From Candidatus Latescibacterota bacterium (GTDB taxonomy: Bacteria; Latescibacterota; UBA2968; GCA-2709665), in NCBI GenBank assembly GCA_021295655.1, contig JAGWBX010000005.1, forward strand, positions 15,367-75,008: a DNA stretch of 59,642 nucleotides, given 5' to 3'. This document shows positions 42,881 to 51,404 of the stretch, piece after piece. The notes beneath the pieces are model-generated. The model saw only the letters and a program-made list of their open reading frames with translations, was not told the origin of the DNA and did not search any database. The translations under genes were made by a program, and so were the position numbers. Positions within the stretch are counted from its first letter, which is position 1, and the number at the start of each line of letters is the position of its first letter.

Positions 42881-43744
42881 CTATCCCTTTTCCGGCCCCG
42901 ACGTCGCGTACACCTGCCGAGGAAGGCCCCCGCAGGGTTTCCCGCCAAGATACATTCGCGTAAATCCACGCTGTACGGAAAACCCGAATTCCTCGGCCAG
43001 ACCCGTCCCGTGCGGATTCTCCAGCGGCACGTCGAAGAAAACCGGTTCGCCGGCCAGCCTGTCCAGCGTCCAGCAAAACAGCGACCTGCCCGCCCGTTCG
43101 TGGGCCGCCACCAGCGGTCCGATCTGAAAGGCGCTGCTGCCGGGCCTGACCATTACGTAACCCTGGATCGCGCTGCCGGCTCCAGGAAAGACGCCACACA
43201 ATCCTCCTGAATCCCGGTACAGATACCGCAGGAGATCCTCCCGGCAAACGCCGAAGCGGGGCGTGTCAAAAGCAATCACGTCCGTCAGGTCCGAATCACG
43301 CATCGCGCGCACCGAAGTCCAGCGGCACGCCTGCCCGACCCCTTCCCGGCGCTCAAGCCCGTATTCATCCCGGAACCCGAGCGGCACGTACACCTGCCGG
43401 CCCATGGGCGTTGCGTCCAGCTTGACGGTATCCACGCCGCTGTCCTGCAGGTGGGCAATCCCGTGCCGCAGCATCGCCGTACCGATGCCCTGCCGCCGGC
43501 GCTCCGGCGGCACCAGCACCATCGCAACCCAACCGCAGACCCCACCGAACGTTACCGTTACCACCGTGCCGGCCGGTTCGTTCCCGATCTCGGCGACAAA
43601 ACAGCCGCCGGGCGAAAGCGCCAGAAAGCGCTGCCAGTCCTGCTCCACCTGATTCCAGCCGGCCAGCGTCTTGAATCGCATTCCGGTGGCGACGTCGGCC
43701 GGCGTCATCGGCCGGATTCGCAGGCTTTTCTGGATATCGGACAC
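42881..43744 (-). CDS. GNAT acetyltransferase with two tandem GNAT domains
   Basis: About 287 residues. The first domain has an acetyl-CoA-binding loop VPPERRRQGIGTAMLRHG (about 80-98); the second (about 140-280) is a degenerate GNAT fold with SVRAMRDSDLTDVIAFD, GYVMVRPGSSAFQIGPLVA and ENPHGTGLAEEFGF. The tandem layout is seen in double-GNAT N-acetyltransferases. I start at GTG 43744, just behind GGAGGG, though the spacing is short; GTG 43774 is an alternative. It is 79 nt upstream of pdxA on the same strand. Confidence 0.83.
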   Translation of the reverse strand: MSDIQKSLRIRPMTPADVATGMRFKTLAGWNQVEQDWQRFLALSPGGCFVAEIGNEPAGTVVTVTFGGVCGWVAMVLVPPERRRQGIGTAMLRHGIAHLQDSGVDTVKLDATPMGRQVYVPLGFRDEYGLERREGVGQACRWTSVRAMRDSDLTDVIAFDTPRFGVCREDLLRYLYRDSGGLCGVFPGAGSAIQGYVMVRPGSSAFQIGPLVAAHERAGRSLFCWTLDRLAGEPVFFDVPLENPHGTGLAEEFGFSVQRGFTRMYLGGKPCGGLPRQVYATSGPEKG

Positions 43745-43823
43745 ACACCCTCCGGCGGACCGATGCCGCCCCACACCACCAGCTCAAATGCTTTGAACGA
43801 GGAAAAGTCCTGCCATTCACCCG

Positions 43824-43852
43824 TTGACACGCGGGCCCATACGCCTCATATT
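43824..43852 (+). promoter_or_regulatory. Putative promoter for the DUF6785-type gene
   Basis: TTGACA (43824-43829), a 17-nt spacer and CATATT (43847-43852), with TATTAT overlapping 2 nt further on. The gene starts at 43959. Confidence 0.5.
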
Positions 43853-43958
43853 ATCGCCACTTTCAGCCCTTTGCGCAACAGCAGGGCGTCGGTTCCGCGT
43901 GTGAATCGCCCGGTCAACACATCCTCAAAACCTCGCGCACGAGCCCGGATCCCACTTC

Positions 43959-45878
43959 ATGGCGAATATTGTCAGCCGCCGGTCCATCCTCATCGGGCTT
44001 GCGCTTACGGTTGTCATCTGCCTCTTCGCAACGGACACCACCTACCGGCTTCGGGCCTCACGAGTCTCCCTGGGCCACCTGCCCATGTCCCTCTGGCTGC
44101 CGTTCCTGCTCCTCTTTCTGGTCAACCGGGTCCTGCAACATGCGCGTTCGGAGTGGTCCCTGAACGCCCGCGAACTGGGCCTGATACTCTGTATGGGATT
44201 CATCGGCGGGGCGTTTCCAACGAAAAACATCGCCGGCCGCCTTGTCGCCGTCCTCGCCACGCCGTACTACAAGGCCACGCCTGAAAACCGATGGGGTGAG
44301 TACGTCACCGAACACCTGCGGCCCTGGTCCGTCCCCGGAGACCGGAACGGCGCCATCACTCACCTGTGGGAGGGGCTGCCCAGGGGCCAGCCGGTTCCAT
44401 GGGAGGTCTGGCTGGCGCCCCTGTTCTGGTGGTTCACCCTCCTGTTCGCGCTCTTTTTCGCCTGCCTCTGCATCGCCGTGATCCTCCGCAAACAGTGGGT
44501 TGAACACGAACGGATCGTGTTTCCCCTGGCCCGGCTGCCGCTGATGATGATATCCGATCCCGGGGCGGGCGCCATCCCGCTATTCAACAACCGCCGCTTC
44601 TGGGCCGGATTCGGAATCGGGATTTTCGTTCTCGCGTGGAACGTGCTTCCCCGCTTCTCTCACCGCATACCCTACATTCCACTCGGCCCTACGTATTCCA
44701 GCGCCCTGTCCTTCGGCCACGACTTCCCGCCGCTTCAGATCAAATTCAATTTCGTGGTCGCGGCGTTCGGCTATCTCACAAACCTGGAGGTGCTGCTATC
44801 CGTCTGGCTCTTTCACGTGCTTTCACTCGTCGAGATCGGCCTGACCAACCGCCTCGGCATCACCGTCAGCAGCGAGTACCACGGCGGCGTTCTGCTGCAA
44901 CAGGCGGGCGGATTCGTCGCGCTCGTACTTCTGGGCCTCTTCATCGCCCGAAAGCACATTGCCGGCGTTTTCCGAAGCGCCTGGAGGAAGCAGCCGGGTA
45001 TGGACGACGGGGACGAACTGCTGTCCTATCGCGCCGCCGTTGTCGGCCTGCTGGTTTCCCTGGCCTATTCGGTGGCCTGGCTCCACGCACTGGGCATTTC
45101 CCTCCTGGCAGTAACCGTTCAGCTTGGGCTGCTTCTCGTCTTTTTCCTCGGACTGTCCAAGATTGTGGCCGAAACCGGCCTGGTCTACATAGAAACGCCG
45201 CAGCGCACGCAGGCGCTGACCGCGGCAATACTGGGCACACAGGTACAAACCGCCGACCACGTGGGCCTGGCCCTGTCGGCCAATGTCGTTGAAAGCCACC
45301 GGCAATACATCCTGCCCTCACTCGTTCACGTTGCCCGAATCCAGCACAGCTTCCGCTGGAACCGGTTCCGCGTGACCGCTGCGCTCTGCGCGGCCTTCGT
45401 GGCCGGTTTCGCGGCGTCGATCGCCTACACCCTCAACCTCTGCTACAGCGCCACGGGCGCGGCGAATATCCGGCACGTCTACGTATTCGGGGGCTACGGC
45501 CTCCGGATGTTCAACCGCGTGGTTACATGGGCGGGCGCGCCACCCACCTTCACGGGAACGGAACTCGCGTTCATTGGCGCCGGCGTACTGGGCACGTTGC
45601 TCCTGGGAATGCTCCGTCTGCGCTTTCCCTGGTGGCCGCTGCACCCCGTCGGTTTCACGGTGGGCTACGCGTTCCCCGTGAGGGTCACGGCCTTTACCGT
45701 CTTTCTCGTATGGGCTTTCAAATCCCTCGTACTCCGGTTCGGCGGCATCGCGCTCTACCGGAGCTTTCAACCGTTTTTCGTGGGATTGCTGATCGGCTAT
45801 ACCCTGGGTGTGGGAATCTCCACCCTCACCGATGCGATCTGGTTTCCGGGCGATGGAAAGATGGTACACACCTGGTGA
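43959..45878 (+). CDS. Large polytopic membrane protein, DUF6785/DUF6784 type
   Basis: 639 residues with about 14 transmembrane segments. Recognisable landmarks are the N-terminal ILIGLALTVVICLFA helix, VEHERIVFPLARLPLMM (about 185), IGLTNRLGITVSSEY (about 288), VAETGLVYIETPQRTQ (about 407) and FPWWPLHPVGFTVGYAFP (about 548-565). This family occurs in Planctomycetota- and Latescibacterota-like genomes and is reminiscent of oligopeptide transporter folds, but no substrate is known. It starts with ATG at 43959. Monocistronic. Confidence 0.82.
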   Translation: MANIVSRRSILIGLALTVVICLFATDTTYRLRASRVSLGHLPMSLWLPFLLLFLVNRVLQHARSEWSLNARELGLILCMGFIGGAFPTKNIAGRLVAVLATPYYKATPENRWGEYVTEHLRPWSVPGDRNGAITHLWEGLPRGQPVPWEVWLAPLFWWFTLLFALFFACLCIAVILRKQWVEHERIVFPLARLPLMMISDPGAGAIPLFNNRRFWAGFGIGIFVLAWNVLPRFSHRIPYIPLGPTYSSALSFGHDFPPLQIKFNFVVAAFGYLTNLEVLLSVWLFHVLSLVEIGLTNRLGITVSSEYHGGVLLQQAGGFVALVLLGLFIARKHIAGVFRSAWRKQPGMDDGDELLSYRAAVVGLLVSLAYSVAWLHALGISLLAVTVQLGLLLVFFLGLSKIVAETGLVYIETPQRTQALTAAILGTQVQTADHVGLALSANVVESHRQYILPSLVHVARIQHSFRWNRFRVTAALCAAFVAGFAASIAYTLNLCYSATGAANIRHVYVFGGYGLRMFNRVVTWAGAPPTFTGTELAFIGAGVLGTLLLGMLRLRFPWWPLHPVGFTVGYAFPVRVTAFTVFLVWAFKSLVLRFGGIALYRSFQPFFVGLLIGYTLGVGISTLTDAIWFPGDGKMVHTW

Positions 45879-45900
45879 TTCACGCTGCCCGCCGCGGTCT

Positions 45901-46923
45901 TCAAGGTGCACGCCGCCCGGGTCGCACCGCTTCATCGCCGAACATGAAAGAAAGCAGGGCGAACCGGCGCCCGGACGTCACCTCCGTGACCTCGTGCAGG
46001 TGCGAGCAGGAAAACACCACCGCTCCGCCGGCCCCCGGTCTGTAGAGGTGGGGGCCGAATTCCGGAAACCGCAGGTACCCGCCGGCATACCGGTCGTTCA
46101 GGTTCAGCGTCAGCGCGAACCGGCGGTGCGCGGTCGACGGGCTGAGATTGTCCCGGTGGGCGTGAAAAAAACCTCCGGACGCGGCGTCGTAGCAGGCAAT
46201 TTTGAACCCTTCAAACCGGGTGGCGCGGTACGCAAATGCGCGCTGAAGTTCCGGAATCACCCTGCGGCCGATGGTGGACGAGAGCAGCCGGACCAGTTTT
46301 TCGTCCTCTACGATATGGTCTCTCCGGCTTTTTTGTTCCACGTCGACCCGCTCGCCCCGGACCGCACCCTGCGATTGTTCCACTCCGGTCTCCACGCTGC
46401 CCCTGTTTTCCCACACCTGCATCAGAAAATTACAGATCTCGGGGTCGAGCACGTTTGGAATCAGCAGAACCGGCGCCTGCGTGTCAACCACCCTGGGTTC
46501 GGCCTCGGCCCGGTTCGAATCCAGCACGTTTCGCACCTTGCGCGCGGCGTTCCGGGCTTCATCCAGCAATATTGACGCAAGCACACGCAGATTCGGATCC
46601 AGAACGAGCACGACGGATGGACCGGAATCCGGGATCCGGTACGCGGATCGCACCGCGCCTTTCGCATCCACGAAGACCGGGTGGGACCACTGCGGGTCCG
46701 GCGCCGTTCCGGAAGCCATCACCGCCAGGATGTCCACGTCCCGTCCGTCCAGTTCAGCCGAGAATTCCGCAAGGCGGTCCTCGTCCGCCCGGAGGAAAAC
46801 CAGCAACGCGGGTGCGCCGCCCGCCCTTGAATAGAAACGGGTCTGCTTGCCGTCCGGCGCCAGCGGCAGCACGAAGTCCGTAGCTCGCTCGCCTCTTTCC
46901 AGTCCCTGTGTATCTGACTTCAT
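45901..46923 (-). CDS. Redoxin-like domain fused to prolyl-4-hydroxylase-type 2OG-Fe(II) oxygenase
   Basis: 340 residues. Residues 1-130 follow a peroxiredoxin/redoxin pattern (GERATDFVLPLAPDGKQTRF; VFVDAKGAVRSAYRIPDSG; VVLVLDPNLRV) but contain no Cys at the usual peroxidatic position, so this half is probably non-catalytic. From about 145 it is a 2-oxoglutarate oxygenase with FHAHRDN (His-x-Asp, about 256), a distal His (HLHEVTEV, about 308) and the co-substrate Arg (RRFALLSFMF). The second half resembles P4Hc-type hydroxylases. There is no signal peptide. Convergent with the DUF6785 gene. Confidence 0.83.
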   Translation of the reverse strand: MKSDTQGLERGERATDFVLPLAPDGKQTRFYSRAGGAPALLVFLRADEDRLAEFSAELDGRDVDILAVMASGTAPDPQWSHPVFVDAKGAVRSAYRIPDSGPSVVLVLDPNLRVLASILLDEARNAARKVRNVLDSNRAEAEPRVVDTQAPVLLIPNVLDPEICNFLMQVWENRGSVETGVEQSQGAVRGERVDVEQKSRRDHIVEDEKLVRLLSSTIGRRVIPELQRAFAYRATRFEGFKIACYDAASGGFFHAHRDNLSPSTAHRRFALTLNLNDRYAGGYLRFPEFGPHLYRPGAGGAVVFSCSHLHEVTEVTSGRRFALLSFMFGDEAVRPGRRAP

Positions 46924-47038
46924 CTCTCCGTCATCCGTTGTATTGAGGTTCGGTCATCGATGAAACCGGCATGCCCGCCGCCGCGTCCAACCCGAACACG
47001 GCGTCAACCGCCTGAGAAGCTACCTAAAATAACCTTGG

Positions 47039-47268
47039 AAACTACGAAACACGCGAAAAAAACGAAAAATCCGTGGCTGAATTCAATTGCCACAAAAGGC
47101 CTGTCTGCGTCCCCCTGCCTGCGGGTGTACGCAGACGGGCGCTGCAGGCAGGTCGGACAGGCAGCCCCGATGTAGCGCGGCGGGCAGGCGCACAGTTTCT
47201 GGCACCGGTTCGGGTTTTTAGGGGATCTTCCAGCCATATTTCGCGTACTTTCGCGACTTTCGTAGTTT
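47039..47268. repeat. MITE-like element with 20-bp inverted ends
   Basis: The ends 47039-47058 (AAACTACGAAACACGCGAAA) and 47249-47268 are inverted copies matching at 18 of 20 positions. Between them are interleaved complementary segments: 47103-47110 with 47129-47136 (8 bp) and 47114-47122 with 47144-47152 (9 bp), a pseudoknot-like order. An outer pair also exists (47099-47105 with 47156-47162). No ORF of consequence is inside. The wider 46924-47619 gap contains nothing else recognisable except the promoter at 47524. Confidence 0.55.
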
Positions 47269-47523
47269 ATCAAACTCGTTTTTGGACAGGCCCGGTCCAG
47301 AACAGAAACCGATATCGGAGAGGTGTGATTCAGCCTCATCGTCTTCGGAATCGCATGGGGTCAAAAGATACTTTCAGCGGCGTGCGCGTCAAGACACAAA
47401 AATCCGCGCCCGGTGCGAACCGCGCCTGAAAGGCCACAATTGTCCGGAATTCAAGCGTCGCCCGACGCGTTCCGGGTGCTTGACAACGGCGGCGCCGGCG
47501 GGTGCGCCCTCCTTCGAAATCCC

Positions 47524-47553
47524 TTGCAGGCAGCCGCATAAGGCGCATATAAT
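47524..47553 (+). promoter_or_regulatory. Putative promoter for the glycosyltransferase gene
   Basis: TTGCAG (47524-47529), an 18-nt spacer and a perfect TATAAT (47548-47553), 66 nt before the ATG at 47620. Confidence 0.5.
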
Positions 47554-47619
47554 AGCACAGTTATTGCGAATGCCTAACAGCTGATACGGCTGGACGCGCG
47601 CCGTCGATTACGGACCCCT

Positions 47620-48708
47620 ATGAACGCCAACCCGCGAATCCTCTTTATTGCCCGGCGTTATCCACCTTCGGTCGGCGGCATTCAGACCTACGCGAAAGAA
47701 CTCTATTCCAGGCTCTGTCAACATTGTCCGGTGACGCTCGTGGCCCTTGGCAGGGACCCGCTTTTTCACCTGGCCTGGTTCATGCCCTACGCGTTCTGCG
47801 CCGCCGTTTTTCACATTCTCCGCCGCCGTCCCGACGTGGTTTTCTTTATGGACGGGGTTTCGGCCGCCCTGGCCCCGTTTCTGCGCCCCTTCACACCGGC
47901 CCGATTCACCGTCACCATCCACGGCGCCGAACTGACGTTCCGGCGCGCATTCTTCAGCCACCTCATGCGGGCCGGCGCCCGCGCGTGCGACCGGACCGTT
48001 ATGGTCAGCCGCGCCACGTCGGCGCTCGCCGCCCGAAACGGATTGCCTGCGGGAAAAACGCGCGTCATTTACCAGGGGATCCATGCGGTCATCCCGGCCG
48101 ACGGCGAGCATCGACGCCTGAGAGGCCGGTTCGAGGAAGCGTACGGCCTCCACCTCCGGGAAAATCCCGTTCTCCTGAATTACGGGCGACAGGTCGCCCG
48201 GAAGGGCGTCGTCGAGTTCATCAGGACGGGCGTCCCTCTGATGAGAGCGGACGTCCGTCTGCTCATCAGCGGCAGCGGACCCGTGCAGGACGATATCCGG
48301 GCCGCCGCAGAATCCCTGGACCTGGGAGACCGCGTCTTCGTACTCGGCCGGCTGGACGATCCCACATTGGCCATGCTTCGCCGGGAGGCCCAACTCTTTC
48401 TGATGCCCAATATCCACCTTCGCCACGACGCGGAAGGATTCGGCATTGCTCCGCTCGAGTGTTTGTACGCCGGCCTGCCCGTGGTCTATTTCAACGTGGA
48501 TGCCCTTGGCGAAAGCCTGCGCGACGGCGGCCTCGGCGTCCCGCCCGGCAACTATCCCGCCTTTGTCGAACGGATCCACAGGTACCTGGACCTGTCAGAC
48601 GAAGACAAGGAACGCGAGAGGAAGCGCGTCCGGGCATTTGTGCGGGCCGAATACTCCTGGGAGAAAACCACCGCGCAATATCTGGACGTGTTAACGGGAA
48701 GGGATTGA
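47620..48708 (+). CDS. Glycosyltransferase family 4 protein
   Basis: 362 residues with the GT-B fold. The N-terminal domain opens RILFIARRYPPSVGGIQTYAKEL with the donor/acceptor GG loop. The C-terminal nucleotide-sugar domain carries LNYGRQVARKGVVEFI (about 187), RLLISGSGP, and the EGFGIAPLECLYAGLPVVYF motif (about 274-294) with the conserved Glu pair. It transfers a sugar from an activated donor during surface polysaccharide or glycolipid synthesis. manC at 13158 could supply GDP-mannose, but that is distant. The following gene starts 73 nt later. Confidence 0.9.
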   Translation: MNANPRILFIARRYPPSVGGIQTYAKELYSRLCQHCPVTLVALGRDPLFHLAWFMPYAFCAAVFHILRRRPDVVFFMDGVSAALAPFLRPFTPARFTVTIHGAELTFRRAFFSHLMRAGARACDRTVMVSRATSALAARNGLPAGKTRVIYQGIHAVIPADGEHRRLRGRFEEAYGLHLRENPVLLNYGRQVARKGVVEFIRTGVPLMRADVRLLISGSGPVQDDIRAAAESLDLGDRVFVLGRLDDPTLAMLRREAQLFLMPNIHLRHDAEGFGIAPLECLYAGLPVVYFNVDALGESLRDGGLGVPPGNYPAFVERIHRYLDLSDEDKERERKRVRAFVRAEYSWEKTTAQYLDVLTGRD

Positions 48709-48781
48709 GCGGCCGTCCGTCAATCCCCTACGGTTTTCTCGCGACCGACGGCATCCTGTCAATCTGCAATAAGAGTCTGCA

Positions 48782-49495
48782 ATGAACAAAAGCCTGCTGA
48801 CAAACCTCATATCGCTGGCGCTCGTGGGCGCCGGCGCAATCAGCCCGGTATATCGGGACCAGATCCTGACGGTAGGCCTGTTCGCGACGTCGGGCGCCTT
48901 CACGAACTGGCTGGCCGTACACATGCTTTTCGAAAAAATACCCGGCCTGTACGGATCCGGGGTGGTACCAGCGCGCTTTGAGGAGTTCAAGGCTGGCATT
49001 CGAAGGCTCATCATGGAGCAGTTCTTCACGCGGGAGAAGGTGGAGGAATTCCTCTCCACGGAATCCCCGCACGACGGCGAGCCTTTCAACCCGGACCCGG
49101 TCGTCGACGCCGTTGACTACGATCGCATCTACGCCGGCTTCGTCGACGTCGTACTCGCCTCGCCATTTGGCGGCATGCTCGGAATCGTGGGAGGAGCCAG
49201 AGCGCTCGAACCGCTGCGGGACCCCTTCAAGACCAAGATGAAGGAGGAACTCCGCGAAATGCTGCTTTCCCGTACGTTCAAAGACGCCATCATCGCCGGA
49301 CTGCAAAGCACTCACGCCGGCGAAGCCCTGGTGGCCAGGGCAGACACGATTGTGACCCGCCGGCTGGAGGAACTCACACCCGAAATGGTCAAGCGGATCG
49401 TTCAGGATATGATCCGCGAACACCTTGGCTGGCTTGTGGTCTGGGGCGGCGTATTCGGCGGTTTCCTCGGGCTCATCGCCAGTTTCGTCCGGTAA
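48782..49495 (+). CDS. DUF445 family membrane protein
   Basis: 237 residues. An N-terminal hydrophobic pair (LLTNLISLALVGAGAISPVY; LTVGLFATSGAFTNWLAVHML) is followed by the FEKIPGLYGSGVVPARFEEFK core, a helical middle, and a C-terminal membrane anchor (WLVVWGGVFGGFLGLIASFV), the DUF445 layout. The TNWLAVxMLF and GxGVIPxR-type motifs are characteristic. Its stop (49493-49495) is 4 nt before the start of the next gene, which implies co-translation. Function not established for the family. Confidence 0.86.
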   Translation: MNKSLLTNLISLALVGAGAISPVYRDQILTVGLFATSGAFTNWLAVHMLFEKIPGLYGSGVVPARFEEFKAGIRRLIMEQFFTREKVEEFLSTESPHDGEPFNPDPVVDAVDYDRIYAGFVDVVLASPFGGMLGIVGGARALEPLRDPFKTKMKEELREMLLSRTFKDAIIAGLQSTHAGEALVARADTIVTRRLEELTPEMVKRIVQDMIREHLGWLVVWGGVFGGFLGLIASFVR

Positions 49496-49499
49496 TCCG

Positions 49500-51332
49500 A
49501 TGCTTGTTTACGACGGCAACTGCGGCTTCTGCACGCGTTGGGTGGACCGCATTCGCGCCATCACCGGCGATCGGGTCCAGTACGCGCCGTCGCAGGAGGT
49601 CGGCCACCGGTTCCCGCGAATATCCCCCGAGCAATTTGAAAACGCCGTCCAGTGGATCGGTCCGGACGGCGAAGTTTACAGCGGCGCCAAAGCCGCGCTA
49701 CGCGTACTCGCGTTCACCGGGCCGGCGGGTACGCTGCTGTGGTGGGCCTACCGCCGCCTGTCCTGGTTTGCAGCCGCGGCGGAAGCGGCTTACCGGTTGG
49801 TCGCCCGCAACCGGAAAACCGTGTCGACGGTTTGCCGATGGCTCTGGGGACATGACCTGCGCCGGCCCGCGTACCGGACTTCCTCAGTCCTGTTCCTGCG
49901 CGCCCTGGCCGTAATCTACCTGACTGCTTTCCTGTCGTTCTGGGTGCAGGCGCACGGCCTCATCGGCGCACAGGGCATCCTGCCGATTGAGGAATCCGTT
50001 CGACTGGCCGCGGAAAAGAGCAGCCCGCTCCGTTTCCCCACCCTGTTCTGGTTCGATCAGAGCGACACGTTCATCCACGTCCTCTGCGGCGCCGGAACCC
50101 TGCTTGCCGTCGCGGCCGCGCTCGTTCCGGCTTGCGGCCTGTTCTTTCTGCTGATGTGGATGGGATATCTTTCCATTGTCACGGCCGGCGGGCCCTTTCT
50201 CTCCTTCCAATGGGACGTCCTGCTCCTTGAAGCCGGTCTCCTGGCCGTGTTTCTCGCACCCTGGAAACTTCCGACAAGCCGGGGGGCCGTTGCGCCATCG
50301 CGACTCGTCGCCTGGCTCTATCGCTGGCTGCTGTTTCGCTTCATGTTCGCCTCCGGTGTGGTCAAACTCACCAGCGGCGACGCGACCTGGCGGGACCTGA
50401 GCGCGCTCACCTACCACTACCAGACACAACCCCTTCCCAATCCTCTGGCCTGGTACGCCCATCATCTGCCGGATGGCATCCACGTTGTGTCGGTGGCCGC
50501 GATGTTCGCCATCGAACTGGCGGCGCCCTTCTTTATCTTCGCGCCTCGACGCCTCCGGATTGCGGCCTGTACGCTGCTTGCCGGCCTGCAGGTCGGGATC
50601 GCGCTTACCGGCAACTATACGTTCTTCAATCTGCTTGCAGCGGCGCTGTGCCTGTGGCTTATCGACGACTCAACGTGGCCGAAACGGCTCAGATTATCGC
50701 CCAGGCGCGAAAGAGGAAACTCAGCGTCCATGCAAAGGCTGGCAGCCGTGCCCCTTGCCGCCGTCGTTGTGATCCTGAGTCTGGTGTATCTCTGCAGCTT
50801 CAGCCTGCGCATGAACGTGCCCTGGCCCCGTCCCGTGGTCGCTCTCAATCGGGCCGTTGCCCCCTACAACATTGTGAACACCTACGGGCTCTTCCAGGTG
50901 ATGACCACGCGTCGGCCGGAAATCATCCTGGAAGGCAGCAGGGACGGCAGGACCTGGCTGCCGTACGAATTTCGCTACAAACCGGGCGCTCCTGAAAGAC
51001 GACCCCCGCTTGTTGCGCCGCACCAGCCCCGCCTGGACTGGCAGATGTGGTTCGCCGCCCTCGGCCACTACCGGCAGAGTCCCTGGGTCGTCCACTTTTG
51101 TCGACGGCTCCTCGAAGGATCACCGCCGGTTACCGGCCTGCTTGCCCGGAACCCCTTCCCGGACAAGCCCCCGCGATACCTCCGGGGACAATTGTTCGAC
51201 TACCGCTTCACAACCCCGGACGAAAAACGCCGGACGGGCGACTGGTGGAAGCGAGACTATCTGAGCGAATTCCTGCCGAAGATTCAGAGGAGAAGACCGG
51301 ACGGGGACCGGCAGAACCCGCAACCGCCGTAG
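49500..51332 (+). CDS. DCC1-like thiol-disulfide oxidoreductase fused to lipase-maturation-factor domain
   Basis: 610 residues from ATG 49500. Residues 1-110 are a DCC (DUF393) domain with the redox-type motif YDGNCGFCTRW (Cys8, Cys11). The remainder is a polytopic membrane protein in the lipase maturation factor family: ALAVIYLTAFLSFWVQAHGLIGAQGILP, quoted as FWVQAHGLIGAQGILP, then SFQWDVLLLEAGLLAVFLAP (about 230), FASGVVKLTSGDATWRDL (about 284) and LTYHYQTQPLPNPLAWYAHH. The C-terminal soluble part has PQPRLDWQMWFAALG-like sequence. LMF proteins aid folding of secreted lipases. It overlaps functionally with DUF445 in one operon. Confidence 0.85.
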   Translation: MLVYDGNCGFCTRWVDRIRAITGDRVQYAPSQEVGHRFPRISPEQFENAVQWIGPDGEVYSGAKAALRVLAFTGPAGTLLWWAYRRLSWFAAAAEAAYRLVARNRKTVSTVCRWLWGHDLRRPAYRTSSVLFLRALAVIYLTAFLSFWVQAHGLIGAQGILPIEESVRLAAEKSSPLRFPTLFWFDQSDTFIHVLCGAGTLLAVAAALVPACGLFFLLMWMGYLSIVTAGGPFLSFQWDVLLLEAGLLAVFLAPWKLPTSRGAVAPSRLVAWLYRWLLFRFMFASGVVKLTSGDATWRDLSALTYHYQTQPLPNPLAWYAHHLPDGIHVVSVAAMFAIELAAPFFIFAPRRLRIAACTLLAGLQVGIALTGNYTFFNLLAAALCLWLIDDSTWPKRLRLSPRRERGNSASMQRLAAVPLAAVVVILSLVYLCSFSLRMNVPWPRPVVALNRAVAPYNIVNTYGLFQVMTTRRPEIILEGSRDGRTWLPYEFRYKPGAPERRPPLVAPHQPRLDWQMWFAALGHYRQSPWVVHFCRRLLEGSPPVTGLLARNPFPDKPPRYLRGQLFDYRFTTPDEKRRTGDWWKRDYLSEFLPKIQRRRPDGDRQNPQPP

Positions 51333-51404
51333 CCGGTTTCCGGGCGTCCGGACGTTGGCGGAACCCGCGCGGTTCCCGCATCCGGGCGTGCCTGCCGATC
51401 AGGT

